Positions 1 through 13,300 of a stretch of 64,000 bases of DNA are shown here, in pieces (the stretch's first letter is position 1; each line of letters opens with the position of its first letter). The notes below the pieces were generated by a model, which was not told the DNA's origin, ran no database searches, and saw only the letters and a program-made list of their open reading frames with translations. Location: assembly GCF_028657905.1 (NCBI RefSeq), contig NZ_CP117780.1, forward strand, positions 124,001-188,000, read 5' to 3'. The stretch is from Burkholderia sp. FERM BP-3421 (GTDB lineage: Bacteria > Pseudomonadota > Gammaproteobacteria > Burkholderiales > Burkholderiaceae). Both the position numbers and the translations under genes were made by a program.

Positions 1-1343
1 GGATCCGAATGCTCGCCGCGCAGCCGGTAGATCGGCGGGAACGGAGGCAGATTCAAAAGCTGCCAGAACGCCCGGAATTCGCGCGCCGGATCGGGCAGCA
101 AGCCGAGCCGCAGCCCAAACACCACGTTGGCGATCGGTCCGTTGATCGCGGCGTGGCGCGGGTCGAGGCGGTAGTCGAGTTCGCTGGCGGCCAGTTCCGA
201 ACGGCCCGACATCACGCGCGCATACCAACGCGCCACCATTTCTGGAAAGAAGAACGTGCCGGAATACGCGACCGGCAGCGGGCACGATGTCGAGACGAGA
301 CTCGGTCGTTCGCGGTGGAAGATCCCCATCGCGAAGTCGGCGCGCATTGATACACCCGGCAGGTAATCGAACCGTTCGTCGATCTGGTAGCCGGTGCAGA
401 ACACGACGGCGTCGACCTCGATGCGGCGCCCGCTCCGGAACCGGCAGCCGTGCGTGTCGAACGCCTCGATCTCGTCGATCACCGCCTCGACACGACCGCT
501 CGCGACGAGCGCAACGATGCCGTCGTTGATCTGCACGACCGGCTGCCGACGGAAGTCGTCGGCGTCGGGCAGCAGGCCGCTTTCCTGGTACCGTCGGAAA
601 TACTCGGGCATCGAATGGCGCACGCGCTCCATGATCTGAGCCGGATCGACGTTGGCGAGCAGGTTCGCAGGCGACTGGAAATCGTTCGGCACGAAACCCG
701 TCATGCGCGGCATGATGAATTTCGGCCGGCGCATGACCCAGAACACCTGGCTCGCGCTCTGCGTGGCCTCCTCGGCGATGTCCATGCCGCTGATCCCGTT
801 GCCGACGACGAGCACGCGCTTACCCTTAAGGCAAGCCTCGTCGACATATTCGGCCGAATGCAGGATCGTGCCGCGGAATGTATCGAGGCCGGCGAACTCA
901 GGGCGCCACGGCTTCCAGTAGAGCCCCTGGCACAGCGCAACGCCGTCGTAGACATCGGTCCGCGATGCGCCGTCGCACACCGTGGTGACGTGCCATTGAT
1001 CTCCGTGCGGTTCGATCCGGCTGACCTCGGTGCGATAACGGATACGCGCCGTTACACCGAAGCGCTCGGCGTAATCGCGTAGATAGCGATGAATGTCGGC
1101 GACGCCGTGGAAGTGCGCGTCGATCGGCGCTCCATCGAAATCGGAGAACGCGCTCGTGTACTTCGACGTCTGAAAGCGCGTCTTGCGGTAGGCTCCCGCG
1201 CGCTTGTTCTCGGCACGCAACAGCCAGACGCCACCGAGATCGGCCTGCCTTTCGAATACGTCCGGCCGATGTCCCTCCTCGAGCAGCGATTTCGCCATCA
1301 CCAGCCCCGCGGGACCAGCGCCGACCACGGCGATTCGCTTGCC
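1..1343 (-). other. In-cis flavin-containing monooxygenase domain
   Basis: Residues 4342 to the window edge follow the last KS. They show an FAD Rossmann motif GAGPAG (4349-4354), a second nucleotide motif GNGISG (4522-4527) and the fingerprint F-x-G-x3-H-x3-Y (Phe4497, Gly4499, His4503, Tyr4507). Known use: in the FR901464 pathway an oxidative Baeyer-Villiger step followed by release has been proposed to form the terminal pyran. The fingerprint ends in Tyr, as in ordinary FMOs, rather than Trp as in classical Baeyer-Villiger enzymes. The oxidation type is therefore inferred from cluster context, not from the motif. Confidence 0.9.
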
Positions 1344-4300
1344 CGAGCCGCGTGCGATCGATGTCGCCTGCGATTCTGATGCGGCCGGGCGCGGCGCGCC
1401 GGCCGCAAGCGGTGCGCCGCCGACCCAGTAACGCGACGTCACGAACACGTAGCCCGGCAACGCGATCCGGCGTGGCGACAGTCCATCGAATGCGCGCGTC
1501 TCGCCACCCGCCTCGCCACCCACGACCCAGAGCGCCGCCGCCGCGCGCGGATCGCCGTCGGCCAGCGCCTGAGCGACGCGCGCCGAGTGTTCGGCCGAGT
1601 GAGATGTCGGCGCCGTGCCGTCGTGGACGCCTGCCTGATCATCGGGGCCGCTCGCGAGCCAGCCATCCAGCCGCTCGATCAGGCCGTCAAGCGACGACGC
1701 GACAATCGCGAGACGATGCCGGAATGTGGCGCGCCCGGTATGAAGCGTGTAGGCAACGTCGATCAGGCGGGGAGCCGAACCGGCGGCGTCTTGCGCCGCA
1801 AGCGCGTCGCGCAGTCGCTTCGCGGCGGCCCGTAGCGACTCGGGCCGCCGGGCCGACAAGACGACGAGATGCTCGCGTGCGGATTGGTCGCCGATCGCAG
1901 GCGGCGCAACCGCATGCGCTTCTTCGACGACCAGGTGGGCGTTGGTCCCGCTGAAGCCGAACGAGCTGACGCAAGCCATCCGGGGTTCCCCGTCGGCTGC
2001 GGACCAGGCCTGCGCGACGCGCGGCACATGGAACGGCGAACGCGCGAAGTCGATATGCTCGTTGACCGTGTCGCAATGGAGCGTCGGCGGGATCGTTCTG
2101 TGCCGCAGACTCAGAACCACCTTGAGGAGTCCCGCGATTCCCGCCGCGAGCGCCAGGTGTCCGACGTTGCTCTTGACCGAACCGATCGCGCAGTAGGCGT
2201 TGCCGACGTCGAACTCGTGAAACGCGTCGGTCAACGCGCGCACCTCGATCGGGTCGCCGAGCCGAGTGCCCGTGCCGTGCGCCTCGGCCAACGTGATCCG
2301 CTTCGGATCGATGCCGAAGCGTCGGTAGATCCCGGTCGCGAGCCGCCGTTGCGCATCCGGATTCGGCGCGGTGATGCCGTTCGTGCGGCCGTCCTGGTTG
2401 ATGCCCCAGCCTCGAATCACGCCGTGGATCGTATCGCCGGCGGCGAGCGCGTCGTCGAGCCGGCGCAACAGTACGGTCCCGACGCCCTCGCCCGGGACGA
2501 AGCCGTCAGCTGCCTCGTCGAAGGTGCGGCAGCGGCCGGTCGGCGATAGCATGCCGGCCTTGCTCGACAGGATGTGCAGGGTCGGACCGGCCATCACGCA
2601 CACGCCGCCGGCGATCGCGAAGTCGCAGTTGCCGAGCAACAGGCTGTTGCAGGCCTCGTTGACCGCGACGAGCGCCGACGAACACGCGGTGTCGATGGCG
2701 AGGCATGGACCGTCGAGATTGAGGAAATACGGCATGCGCGCCGACAGGATCGAACTCGCCCCTCCCATGAACGATTGTGCGTTGGCCTCATCGCGTTGGC
2801 CGAGATCGGCGTAGTCGCCGGTCGCGCAACCGACGAACAGACCCGTGCGCCGTGTCGCGAGATTGAACGGGTTGTAGCCCGCGTGTTCAATCGCGTGCCA
2901 GCAGTTCTCCATGAACACGCGCTGCTGCGGATCCATATGCTCCGCCTCGCGCGGCGAAATACCGAAGAACTCGGCATCGAACGCGTCGGCATCGTCGAGC
3001 AGGCCGATCCAGCGGCTATAGGTCTTGCCCTTTGACTGTGGATTGGGATCGTAATAGCGATCGAGCGACCAGCGGTGCGGCGGCACCTCGACGATGCTGT
3101 CGCGTCCCTCTACGAGGTTGCGCCAGAATGCGTCGAGATCAGCCGCGCCCGGGAAGCGGCCGGCCATCCCGATGATCGCGATGTCGACACGTTCGCGCGA
3201 TGCGTCGCGAAGCGGCGCGGCCGGCATGGGGGGCGGCGCCGCCGCAGGACCGCGCTGGCCGCGCGTGACAGGCGACCCGGCCGGACCCTCGGTCATCGAG
3301 GCGGACGTTGCCGCCCGCACGGGCGCGATTCGGGGCGCGCGCGACAGATGAACCACGAGCGCGTCGAGGGTGGGATACCGGTACAGGTCAGTCGGGCGGA
3401 CCTCGACGCCATGCGCCACCGTCAGTGCTTTCGACCAGGTGATTGCCGTCACCGAATCGAGCCCCATGTCGACGAAGCTCGTCCGAGGATCGATCTCCGT
3501 CACGTCGAGCTGAAGTTCGTGTGCGAGGCTATGCGCGACGCTGTCCCGATCGACCGGTGCCGTCGGCCGTTCCTCGTCAACGCGCGGCAGTCGAACCGGT
3601 GCGCGACCGTCCGCCATCGCGCGCACCGATACGCTCAAGCCGGTGTGCGTCGGCGCGACGCCCTCGCCCGTCTTTTCCGCGGCGTTTGCGGTATTTTCGC
3701 CGCCGAGATACGCGCATAGCGCGGCCAGGTTGGGATACTGGTATAGCTGCGTCGGCGACAGTGCGACGGACAGCTGCTCATGCAGCTTGCGCGCCCAGAT
3801 CACCGCGGTCACGGAGTCGAGTCCGAGATCGACGAAGCTCGCCTGTGCGTCGATCGCCTGTTCGTCGAGCTGAAGTTCGGCCGCGAGCGTGCACCTGACG
3901 ACTTCGGCAATCGCGCCGACCGTCGCGGGTTGGGGCTGCACCTGCGCCGTGACCGGCGCGACCTCCGACGCGGAGCCGGCCGTGGCCTCGCGCAAATACG
4001 CGAGCAGCTTCGCGATGCTCGGATACTGATATACGTGCGCGGGCGTCAGTTCAACCCGCAATGCGCGGCCGAGCGTGCGGGTCCAGGTCACGGCAGTGAC
4101 CGAATCGAGGCCGAGATCGACAAAACTCGCTTGATCGTCGAGCTCGTCGGAAGACATCTGAATTTCCGTGGCCAGCGTCGATTTCAACAGGGTTATCAGA
4201 TCCTGCCCGGGAGCACACCGCGAGCCGGCATCGGTATCCGCATCCGCGGTGGAAGCGAAGCCGTACGCACGGTCGATCAACCGCGCTACGTCGGGATTGT

Positions 4301-7300
4301 GACGAAACGTCAGTTCGTGCATGTCGAGTTCCTTGCGAATCATCGCGGGCAATGCCTGGGCGAGTGCCGCGAGACGACGCCCCTTGTCGCGTATCAGCGC
4401 GTCGCGTGTCCGTCGCATGGCCCACTGCGCGGCCAACCGGCGCGCTTGAGCGAGCACCTCGCCGCGCGGCACGACCGACAGGCCGGGCAACCGTTCACGC
4501 AACGCCCGTCCCTTGTAGGGTTGTGCCCCGAACAGGATTTCTCGGCCCAAATCGAGACCGAGCCGCATTGGAAACACGAGCGTGGAGCCCGCGCCGGGCG
4601 TGAAGCCATATGACAAGTACGGGCTGTGATAGACGCTCTCCTCGGCAAACAGCACCGCATCGCACACCATCCCCATCGACCAACCGGCGCCAATCGCATG
4701 TCCCTGCATCGCCGCGATCACCGGCACAGGGCAGGCCAGCGGCAGCTCGTACAGGCGCGCATCGGTGAATGTCGCGTTGCCCTGCTGAATCGCCTGCATG
4801 CCTTGCCGGGTGCCGCCCGTCGCAAAGTAGTGACCGTAGCCGGTCAGAATCAGCACCTTGCATGCGGGTGTCTCGCCGGCCCAGGTCATCACGGCTTCCA
4901 TCGCGGCGACGAACGCCGGCGTGAAGGCATTCTTGGTGTCCGGGTCACACATGCGCGCGACCGCGACGCCGAGATCGTCGAGCGTCAGCTCGATACAGGT
5001 GTGCGGCAGCGGCACCGGCCGCTCGGAACCGGCCGCCGCCGCGGCCGCCGCGCGCGCCGGCTCGCGTTCGGGTTCCGCGAGCACCGGCCATGACGACGGC
5101 GCGCCGAGCGTGTTCGCCTCGGCGAAGAACGTGCCGCGCCAGTGCGCCTTCAGCAAACCGGCCGCGCGGCCGCCTTCGGTGACGATCGTCTCCATCGCCG
5201 CGCGTGCCCGCTCGCCGACGGCGAGCGCGGGCACCGCATGCAGACCGAGGTTCGTAGCCCGCCACGCCGCGCCGGTGCGCGCTTCGCCCGACAACATCGC
5301 GGCGGAGCCAGGCCGCGCACCGAAGCGGGCGCGCAACAGGTCACGGGCCACGACGGACGATGTCGAGGGGCAACCGTAGCGGCTCTCCGCGTTAACGATC
5401 ATCAGATCGCAGGCGGCGCCGATCACCCAACCAAGATCGATCGCGTCGCCATGGAGCGCGGCCAGCACCACGGACGGCGCTTGCCCGATCGCGTCGACCA
5501 GCCGCGCAAGCGCGTCATCCGGGACACCGACGAGAGAGAGACGCAATCCGTCCCGGGGGCTGTGCAGCAACACCGCATCGCACGGCTCGCCCCACGTCGG
5601 ACGCTCGAACAGCGCGGTCAGCCGCGCCACGAGATCCGCCGCATCGAGCCCGACCGGCAGATCCACGTGGTGCAGCGAGGGATGCACGTCATCGCACCGC
5701 GCGACAAGCGCCTCGTCAACGGCCCCCGTGTCGAACGGGACAGGCATCGTCGCCGACCGCGCTCGCACGACTTCGGACGGTGATGCGAGCGTGATCGGCA
5801 TGGTCGACGCCGCCTCGCTCGACGCAACGAAGCGGCTCGGCGCGGGCAGCCGGATCGTGCCGGCGCTGGTCCCTTCTGACGGCGTGGGCGCGTGCGATGC
5901 GCGCGGAAGCACGGAAGTGGCATCGCCTGCCTCGCTGGCCACCTCGACCCGGTGGGCCGGCGCTTTGCCCATGATGGCGTCGGTGGGCCCCCCGCCGTTC
6001 ATGATCGGCACGCCCGCGCCGCCCGGCGTGCCTTCCGAATCAACCTCAAGCGCCAGCGCAGGCGCGAGCGTATCGAGCCAGAATCGCCGTGGCTGGAATG
6101 GGTAAGTCGGCAACGCAATCGCGCGTGCCTGCCGCGCTCGGCGCGCGGCCCGTCGCGAGCGCCAGTCGATGTCGACGCCGGACACCCAGGCGCGCGCGCA
6201 GGCGTCCAGATCGTCCAATGCGGGCGCCTCGGCGGCAACGCCTGTGCCGTCGATACGGGCGCGATGGAAGCCCTCGACCCGCTCGCCGCGCCGGTGCATG
6301 CGCAGGATATCGAGCAGTTCCGCCGTTGACCGGCATACGACGGCGCACCGCTCCGCCATGGCGCTGCGCCCTGTTTGCATCATCCGGCACAGATCCGCGA
6401 GCGGACCGCCGCCGTTCGCAAGGAAGGCGATCACCCGATCCAGATAGGCATCGAGCCGCCCGGTGTTGCGGGCAGACAGCACGAACACGGCGGGCTCCTC
6501 GACTGTGGCTGTATCCAGTCGTGTAGCGCCGCGATCGGGGCCTTCGTCGCCATCGCGATACTGCTCGACGATCAAATGCGCGTTCACGCCGCCCGCGCCG
6601 AACGACGAGATACCCGCCCGCAGCTGTGCATCCGAGCCCGGCTGCGGCATCCAGTTTCGCAATGTATCCGACAAATAAAAGCCGCTGCCGTCGAGCGCGA
6701 TTTCCGGATTGAGCGAATCTGCGTGCAGCGTCGGCACGAGCTTACGGTGACGCAACTGCAGGACGACCTTCGTCAACGCCGCCATGCCGGCCGCCGCCTC
6801 GAGATGCCCGATGTTCGACTTCACGGATCCGAGCGCGCAGTGCACGCCGGCGGCGCGTGCGCCGCCGAATGCCTGCACGAGACCACGAAATTCTATCGGG
6901 TCGCCCAGTGTGGTCCCGGTGCCATGCGCTTCCAGATAGCCGATCGATGCGGCATCGCAGCGCGCCCGCGCCAGCGTGTCGCGAATCAGTGCTTGCTGCG
7001 ACGCGGGGCTCGGCACCATGTAGCCATGCGTCTTGCCCGAATGGTTGATGCCGCTCGCCCGGATGACTGCATGGATCGCATCGCCGTCGCGCCGCGCCTG
7101 ACCAAGCGGCTTGAGGATCACGGCGCCCACGCCCTCGCCGGGTACGAAGCCGTCCGCGCCCGCGCCGAAACTGCGGCAACGTCCTTCGGCCGACAACATG
7201 TGGCCCGAACAAAGCGCCACATAGTTGGCCGGATGCAAGTACAGGTTGACGCCGCCCGCGATCGCGATGTCGCAGTCGCCGCGACGCAGCCGTTCGCAAG

Positions 7301-10300
7301 CCTCGTGGATTGCGACGAGCGAACTCGAGCACATCGTGTCGATCGCGAGGCTCGGCCCCATCAGATCGAGGCAGTACGAGACGCGGTTCGCGATCGAGCC
7401 GAACGAGGTGCGCGGCAGGAACACCTTATCCTGACGCCAGAACTCCGGTCCGTACAGCTCATAGCCTGTTTTGGTCGCGCCAACGAACACGCCCGCGCGC
7501 GCGCGATGACGCTCGACGAGCATCTCGCGACTGTAGCCGGCATCCTCGAGCGCCTCCCAGGCGCATTCCAGGAACAGGCGTTCCTGCGGGTCCATCAGAT
7601 ACGCGTCGCGCGGCGCGATCGAAAAGAACTGCGGATCGAAGTTCGCGAAACCGTCGAGGAATCCCCCCCATTTGCTATAGCTGCATCCGGTGCGGGACGC
7701 CTCGTCCTTGTCAGCGACGTAGAAACCTTCGAGCGACCAGCGTTCGGGCGGAATCTCGCCGATACAATCGACGCCGCCCGCGAGATTGCGCCAGTATTCG
7801 GCAAGGTTCGCAGCCTTCGGATAGCGGCCCGCGATGCCAATGATCGCGATGTGATCCTCGTCGTCCGGGCCCGCTGCGTCGTCGCCGATCGTGCTCGCGT
7901 TGACGTTGGGCGCCAATGCCTGCGCTGCGTCGCTGCCGTATCCATCGAGCGCCGTCTCGACCGGCGACGCGGCCGGGTCTTCGGGCTCGCCAGCCCACGC
8001 GCGGCTTTGGGACGGATACGCCGCGACCAGATGCGCAGCCAAGCTCGCGATTGTCGTGTGCTCGTAGAGCATCGCGCTGCTGATGCCCGGATAGGGCTCG
8101 CCGAGCGCCTGCTGAAAATGGACGATGCGAACCGAATCGATACCGTATTGCTCGAGTCGGACATGGGGATCGATGCGCTGCGGCGACAGCTTGCAGAGCC
8201 GGCCAAGCAGTTCGCGCAGCCGGTCGGTCACGCGCTCGTCGAGGCCGACGCGGTCGCGCGCCGTACTCCGCGAACCACGCCCGGCAGACGCGGAGGCCGT
8301 CGGACCATCGGCGGCCTCCGCTTGCTCGGCGGCCGCGCGCATGCGTGCGGCGTCGCCATGGACGACGAGCACGTGTTCGCCTCCATGCACGAGTACGCGT
8401 TTCAACGCGCGCATGCCATCGTCGGCGCCGAGCGGCAGCATGCCCGTCTCACGCAGCACGCGCGCCGCATGCGCGTCCGGAGCCATGCCCTCGCCTTCCC
8501 ACCAGGGCCAGCCGATCGATACGGTGCGGCCGTGACACGCGCCCGTCGCGGCAAGTACCGCGCGGTGAGCGGCGTAGCGGTCCAGGAAAGCGTTGGCCGT
8601 TGCATAGTCGCACTGCCCCGCGTTGCCCATCGCTCCCGAAAGCGACGAGTACAGCACAAGGAAATCGAGTGGCAGATGGCGCGTCGCGCAGTCGAGATTC
8701 ACGGTGCCCGCCACCTTTGGCGCAAGCACTTCGCGGAAGGTCTGCGCCGTCTTGCGCAACGCGGCGCCATCTCGGCTCACCCCGGCGGCATGGAACACGC
8801 CGTTCAATGCCCCGTGCTCGCGCACGATGTCGGCCACGAGCTGCTCACAGGCCGCGAGATCGGCGATGTCGGCCGCACGATATTCGATCGCAATGCCTTG
8901 CGCGCGCAGCGTGTCGAGCAAACTGCCGACCGGCGCGCCTGTCAGCTCGGAGGCTGCGCGACGGCCTGTCAGGATCAGGGTCGCGGACGACAGTTCGCCC
9001 GCGAGTTGCCGCGCCAGGAGGGTGCCCAGCGCGCCACCGCCGCCCGTGATCAGGTAGACGCCCCCTTCGCGCCACGGCGACTCGCCGGGCTCGTCGCCGT
9101 CCGCCTCGCGCCACACGCGCTGCGAAAGCGCCCCCTCGTGGTAGCGGACCAGCGTCGCGCGCGGGTGGTGCGCGGCCAATCCGGCCGCCTCGCGCAATGC
9201 TGCGTCCGAAGACACATCGTCGCATTGCACGAGTTGGCCGGCGAAAGTCGGATGTTCGAGCATCAGGCTGCGCAGCATCGCCTCCAGCGCGCTCGGAAGC
9301 CGGCCGCGGTCGCCGGGCGGCACCAGCAGTTGCGCGCGTACGTTGGCGCCGGCCGCGGTCGCGAGCCGCGCCTGCAGGTCCGAGAAGACCGCCAGCGCGA
9401 GCTGCGTGAACGCGCCGTCGATGGCATCGGTATCCGCAGCGGATCCGACGATCCGGCAGCGATGCGCCGGCCAGTGGGCCGCGAACCGCTGCGCCTCGGC
9501 CGCATCCCAACCGCACAGCAAGACGTCGGTCACGGCGTGGGACGCCTCCGCGCCCATCGGCAGGCGCTCCCACACTGCCACACGGTAGCCGACTCGCGGT
9601 GTCGTCGTCAGGTTCGTCATGGCCTTGCGGTTCGGCTCGGCACGCGGCGCCTCGACGTCCGGCGTCGGCAGCCAGTAGCGTTCGCGCGCGAACGGATAGG
9701 TCGGCAGATTGACACGTCGCGGTCGGCGCCCGCCTGCACCGTCGCTGGCATACAAGCGCTCCCAGTCGAAATCGACGCCCTCGACCCACACGGTCAGAAG
9801 TTCCGCATACTTGCGCTTCGCGAACCAGGTATCGATGAGCGCATGGCTGTCCTGATCCATGCCCAACAGCGGCAGCAGCCGGTTACCGTTCGCGCGCGTG
9901 CCCGAAAACACGCTGTGCGCATCGGGCCGGCCGTCGAGATAGCCGTTCAGCAGCGCGAGGAGTTCGTCGCGCGATGTTGCAATGAATGCGACGCGCGCCT
10001 CCCACGGCTCGCGCCCCGTCTGCAACGTATAGGCGATGTTCGCGAGCCCGGCGGGCGGATGCCGCCAGTGGCGCCCGCCCGCCCCCGGCCGCGCGCAGTC
10101 GGACAGATAGGCGGCCAGCGCGCGTGCCTGCTCCGCCAATCGCTCCTGCGTGCGGGCCGAGAGCGGCACGAGGCAAATACCTCCGTCCTCGCCATCGATC
10201 GCGTCATCGGCCGGCCGCGCGTAATCGCCCAGCACGAAATGCGCGTTCGAGCCGCCTGCGCCGAACGATGAAACGGCTGCGATCCGGGAGCCCGTCGCCC

Positions 10301-13300
10301 CCTTCCATGGCTGCCGATCGCGTACCACCACGAACGGGCTCGCCGCGAAATCGATATTCGGATTCAACCGTTGCGCGTGCAGTGACGGGAACAGTTCGCC
10401 GGCGCGCATCTGGCCGATCACCTTGGTTAGCGCAGCCATGCCGGCAGCCGCCTCGCAATGGCCCACGCTCGACTTGACGGAGCCGATCGCGCAGAACTGC
10501 GTATCGGCCGTATCGCGTGAGAACGCGCCGGCGATGCCGGCGATCTCGATCGGATCCCCGAGCGCGGTGCCCGTCCCATGCGCCTCGACGTAGCTGACCG
10601 AGCGCGCGTTGACTTGTGCTTGCGTCAGCGCCTGGCGAATCACGTCCTGCTGACGTCGCGGCTGCGGCACGCTATAACCTTGGCTCTTGCCGCCATGATT
10701 GATCGCGCTGCCGCGGATCACTGCGTAGATCGGATCGCCATCGCGCTCCGCGTCGGCGAGCCGCTTCACACACACCACGCCGACGCCCTCCGACGGCACG
10801 TAACCGTCGCCATCCGCGCCGAAGCTGTGACAGCGGCCTCGCGGCGACACGAAGCGACCCTGGCTCAGCAGATGATATTTGTTCGGATGCAGGTTAAGGT
10901 TGACACCGCCGACGAGCGCCATGCCGATGCCGCCCGAGGCCAGCTCGCGGCAAGCCAGATGCAGGCAGGTCAGCGAGCTGGAGCACATCGTGTCGATCGC
11001 GAGACTCGGGCCGCGCAGATCGAGCGCATAGGACACGCGATTGGCGATACTCGCGTAGCTGCTGCCCACAAGCCGTTCCGGATCGTTGTCGGCACACTGG
11101 AGGTATTCGCTGTACATCACGCCGACGTAGACCCCGATCTCGTCCATGCGGGCCTCGTCGCCCGCCGCCTCGCGCTCGCGTCGCGCACGCGCGAGGCGGC
11201 CACGCGAATAACCGGCATCTTCCAGCGCGGCCCACGCATGCTGCAAGAACAGGCGTTCTTGCGGGTCCATGATTTCCGCCTCGCTCGGCGAAATGCTGAA
11301 GAAAAGCGGATCAAATTCGTCGACGCCGTCGATGAAGCCGCCCCACCGGCTCGCGTGCGTGCCCGGGCGACGGCTGCCGTCTTCGCGATAAAACGAGCGC
11401 CAGTCCCAGCGTTCCGGTGGAATCTCGCGAATCGCGTCGACGCCTTCCGCGAGATTGTCCCAGAACTCGACGACATCGGCCGCTTGCGGATAGCGGCCGG
11501 ACAGCCCGATGATCGCGATATCCGCGCGCGCGGCATCGCCCGACACGCAGGACGCGTCGACGACGCCTGGCGTCGGGCGCGGCATCTCCGCCGGATGGGA
11601 GATCGGCTGCGTCATGGGGACCTGCGTCGCGCGCGGGCCCGATGCAGGCGCGACGGGCGTCCCTGTCGCGGCCAGCGCCTCGGCGTGGTGCTCGGCGAAA
11701 TGCCCGGCCAGCTCGTTAATGGATGGATACTGGAAGAACAGGGTCTTCGGCAACGTTCCGAACGTCTCTTCGAGTTCGCGCGTCGCCTTCATCATGTCGA
11801 CCGAGTCGATGCCATATTGATCGAGCGGCTGGTCGGCCCGCATCTGCTCGACCTGGAGTTTCAACACGCCACCGACAACCCGCCGCAGCAGACGCACGGC
11901 CGCGCCGTGCAACGCCTCCGAATCGACTTGCGACAGATCCGGCGCGGGTGGGGCTGCGGCTTCGTCGGCCCCGGCGGCATCCGTATCGGCGACGCCGGTC
12001 AGGTACCGCTTGAGCCGGTCGAGATCGCCCGCCGCCACGAGCAATTCGGTGCATGGCGTGGCGAGCGCGCGGCGAAACGCCTCGATGCCGAGCACGGCGT
12101 CCATGGGGCGCATGCCCGTGGCGTGATACAGGCGTTGCGGATCGGCGATCCCGGCAGCCATGCCCCCATCCCAGAGCGGCCAGTGGAGACAGAGCGAGCG
12201 ACCATGCGCGGCGCCGATCCCGACCTCGGCTTGCCGCCATCGCGCGTAGCCGGCCAGATAGGCATTCGCCGCCGCGTAGTCACTCTGTCCGACGTTGCCG
12301 AACACCGCGCTGCCGGACGAAAACAGCACGAAACAGTCGAGCGGCATGTGCCGCGTCGCGCGATCGAGGTTCGCGGCGCCGAGCACTTTCGGTCGCATCA
12401 CGCGTCGCCACGTATCGTCGGTCTTGTTCACGAGCAAGCCGTCGTCGGCCACGCCCGCCGCGTGCAATACGCCGTGCAACGGCCCATGCTCACGCTCGAT
12501 TCGCGCGATGGTCTCGGCCACCGCCTCGGCGTCGGCGACGTCGGCGCGGCAGTGCATCACCCGAGCACCGGCGGCGGCGATTTCGCGCAGGCGCGTCTGC
12601 TGCCGCGCATCGAGCGCGTCGGGCCCGTGTCGGCCGAGCAGGAAAATACACGCCCCGGTAACCGACGCGGCGATGTCCTGCGCGAATGCAAGGCCAAGAT
12701 GGCCCGTGCCGCCGCTGATCAAATAGCGGCCGCCATCACGCCACCCATGCATTGGTGCGTTTGCCTCGGCGGCGACTGAAACCCAGCGCTTCACCTCACG
12801 GACGCCCGCGTAGCGCACGCAGTCGACATCGTCGTCCGCACGCGCCTCGTCGACGAGCGCGCCCGCGATCTCATTCACGTCGGCGCGTGCGGTACACGAC
12901 ACGAGCCGCGTGGCACGGCGAGGATCCTCGGCTGCGATGCATTTCAGCATCGCATGCATGCTGCGTGCGAGTGGCGAGGCGTCGTCCATTGCCACCAGCC
13001 ACAGTTCGGATTCTCGACAGGGGATGGCGGACCAGTCCTGCAAGCAGTGCTTCAGGCGCAAGCTGCTTTCGATCGGGTCGTCTTGCGCCGAGACCGGATC
13101 AAACGCGATGCGGACGATCTCCGGACCCGCCAGCTCGGCGGGCCAGCGTGTCCGTAGCGACGCGGCGAGCGCATCGACCTCGCCGACCTTGCCAAGATCA
13201 CCGACCAGCAAAATCCGGCACGGCGCCGGTTGCCGTGCGGCTCGCGCTCCGACCACGAATGGCTCGGCACGCCACTCGGGACGCGCAAGCAGCAACCCGC

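Noticed and set aside
1..6. Sequence begins exactly with a BamHI site, suggesting a cloning junction
   Set aside because: One six-base match at an edge is weak evidence and the coding frame runs straight through it.
6375..10271. Very long plus-strand open frame (about 1300 codons), and others such as 10578-12779 and 16375-19113
   Set aside because: They lie antisense to PKS modules with intact motifs, have Arg/Ala-rich low-complexity products and no recognisable domain. They follow from the high third-position GC of the real genes.
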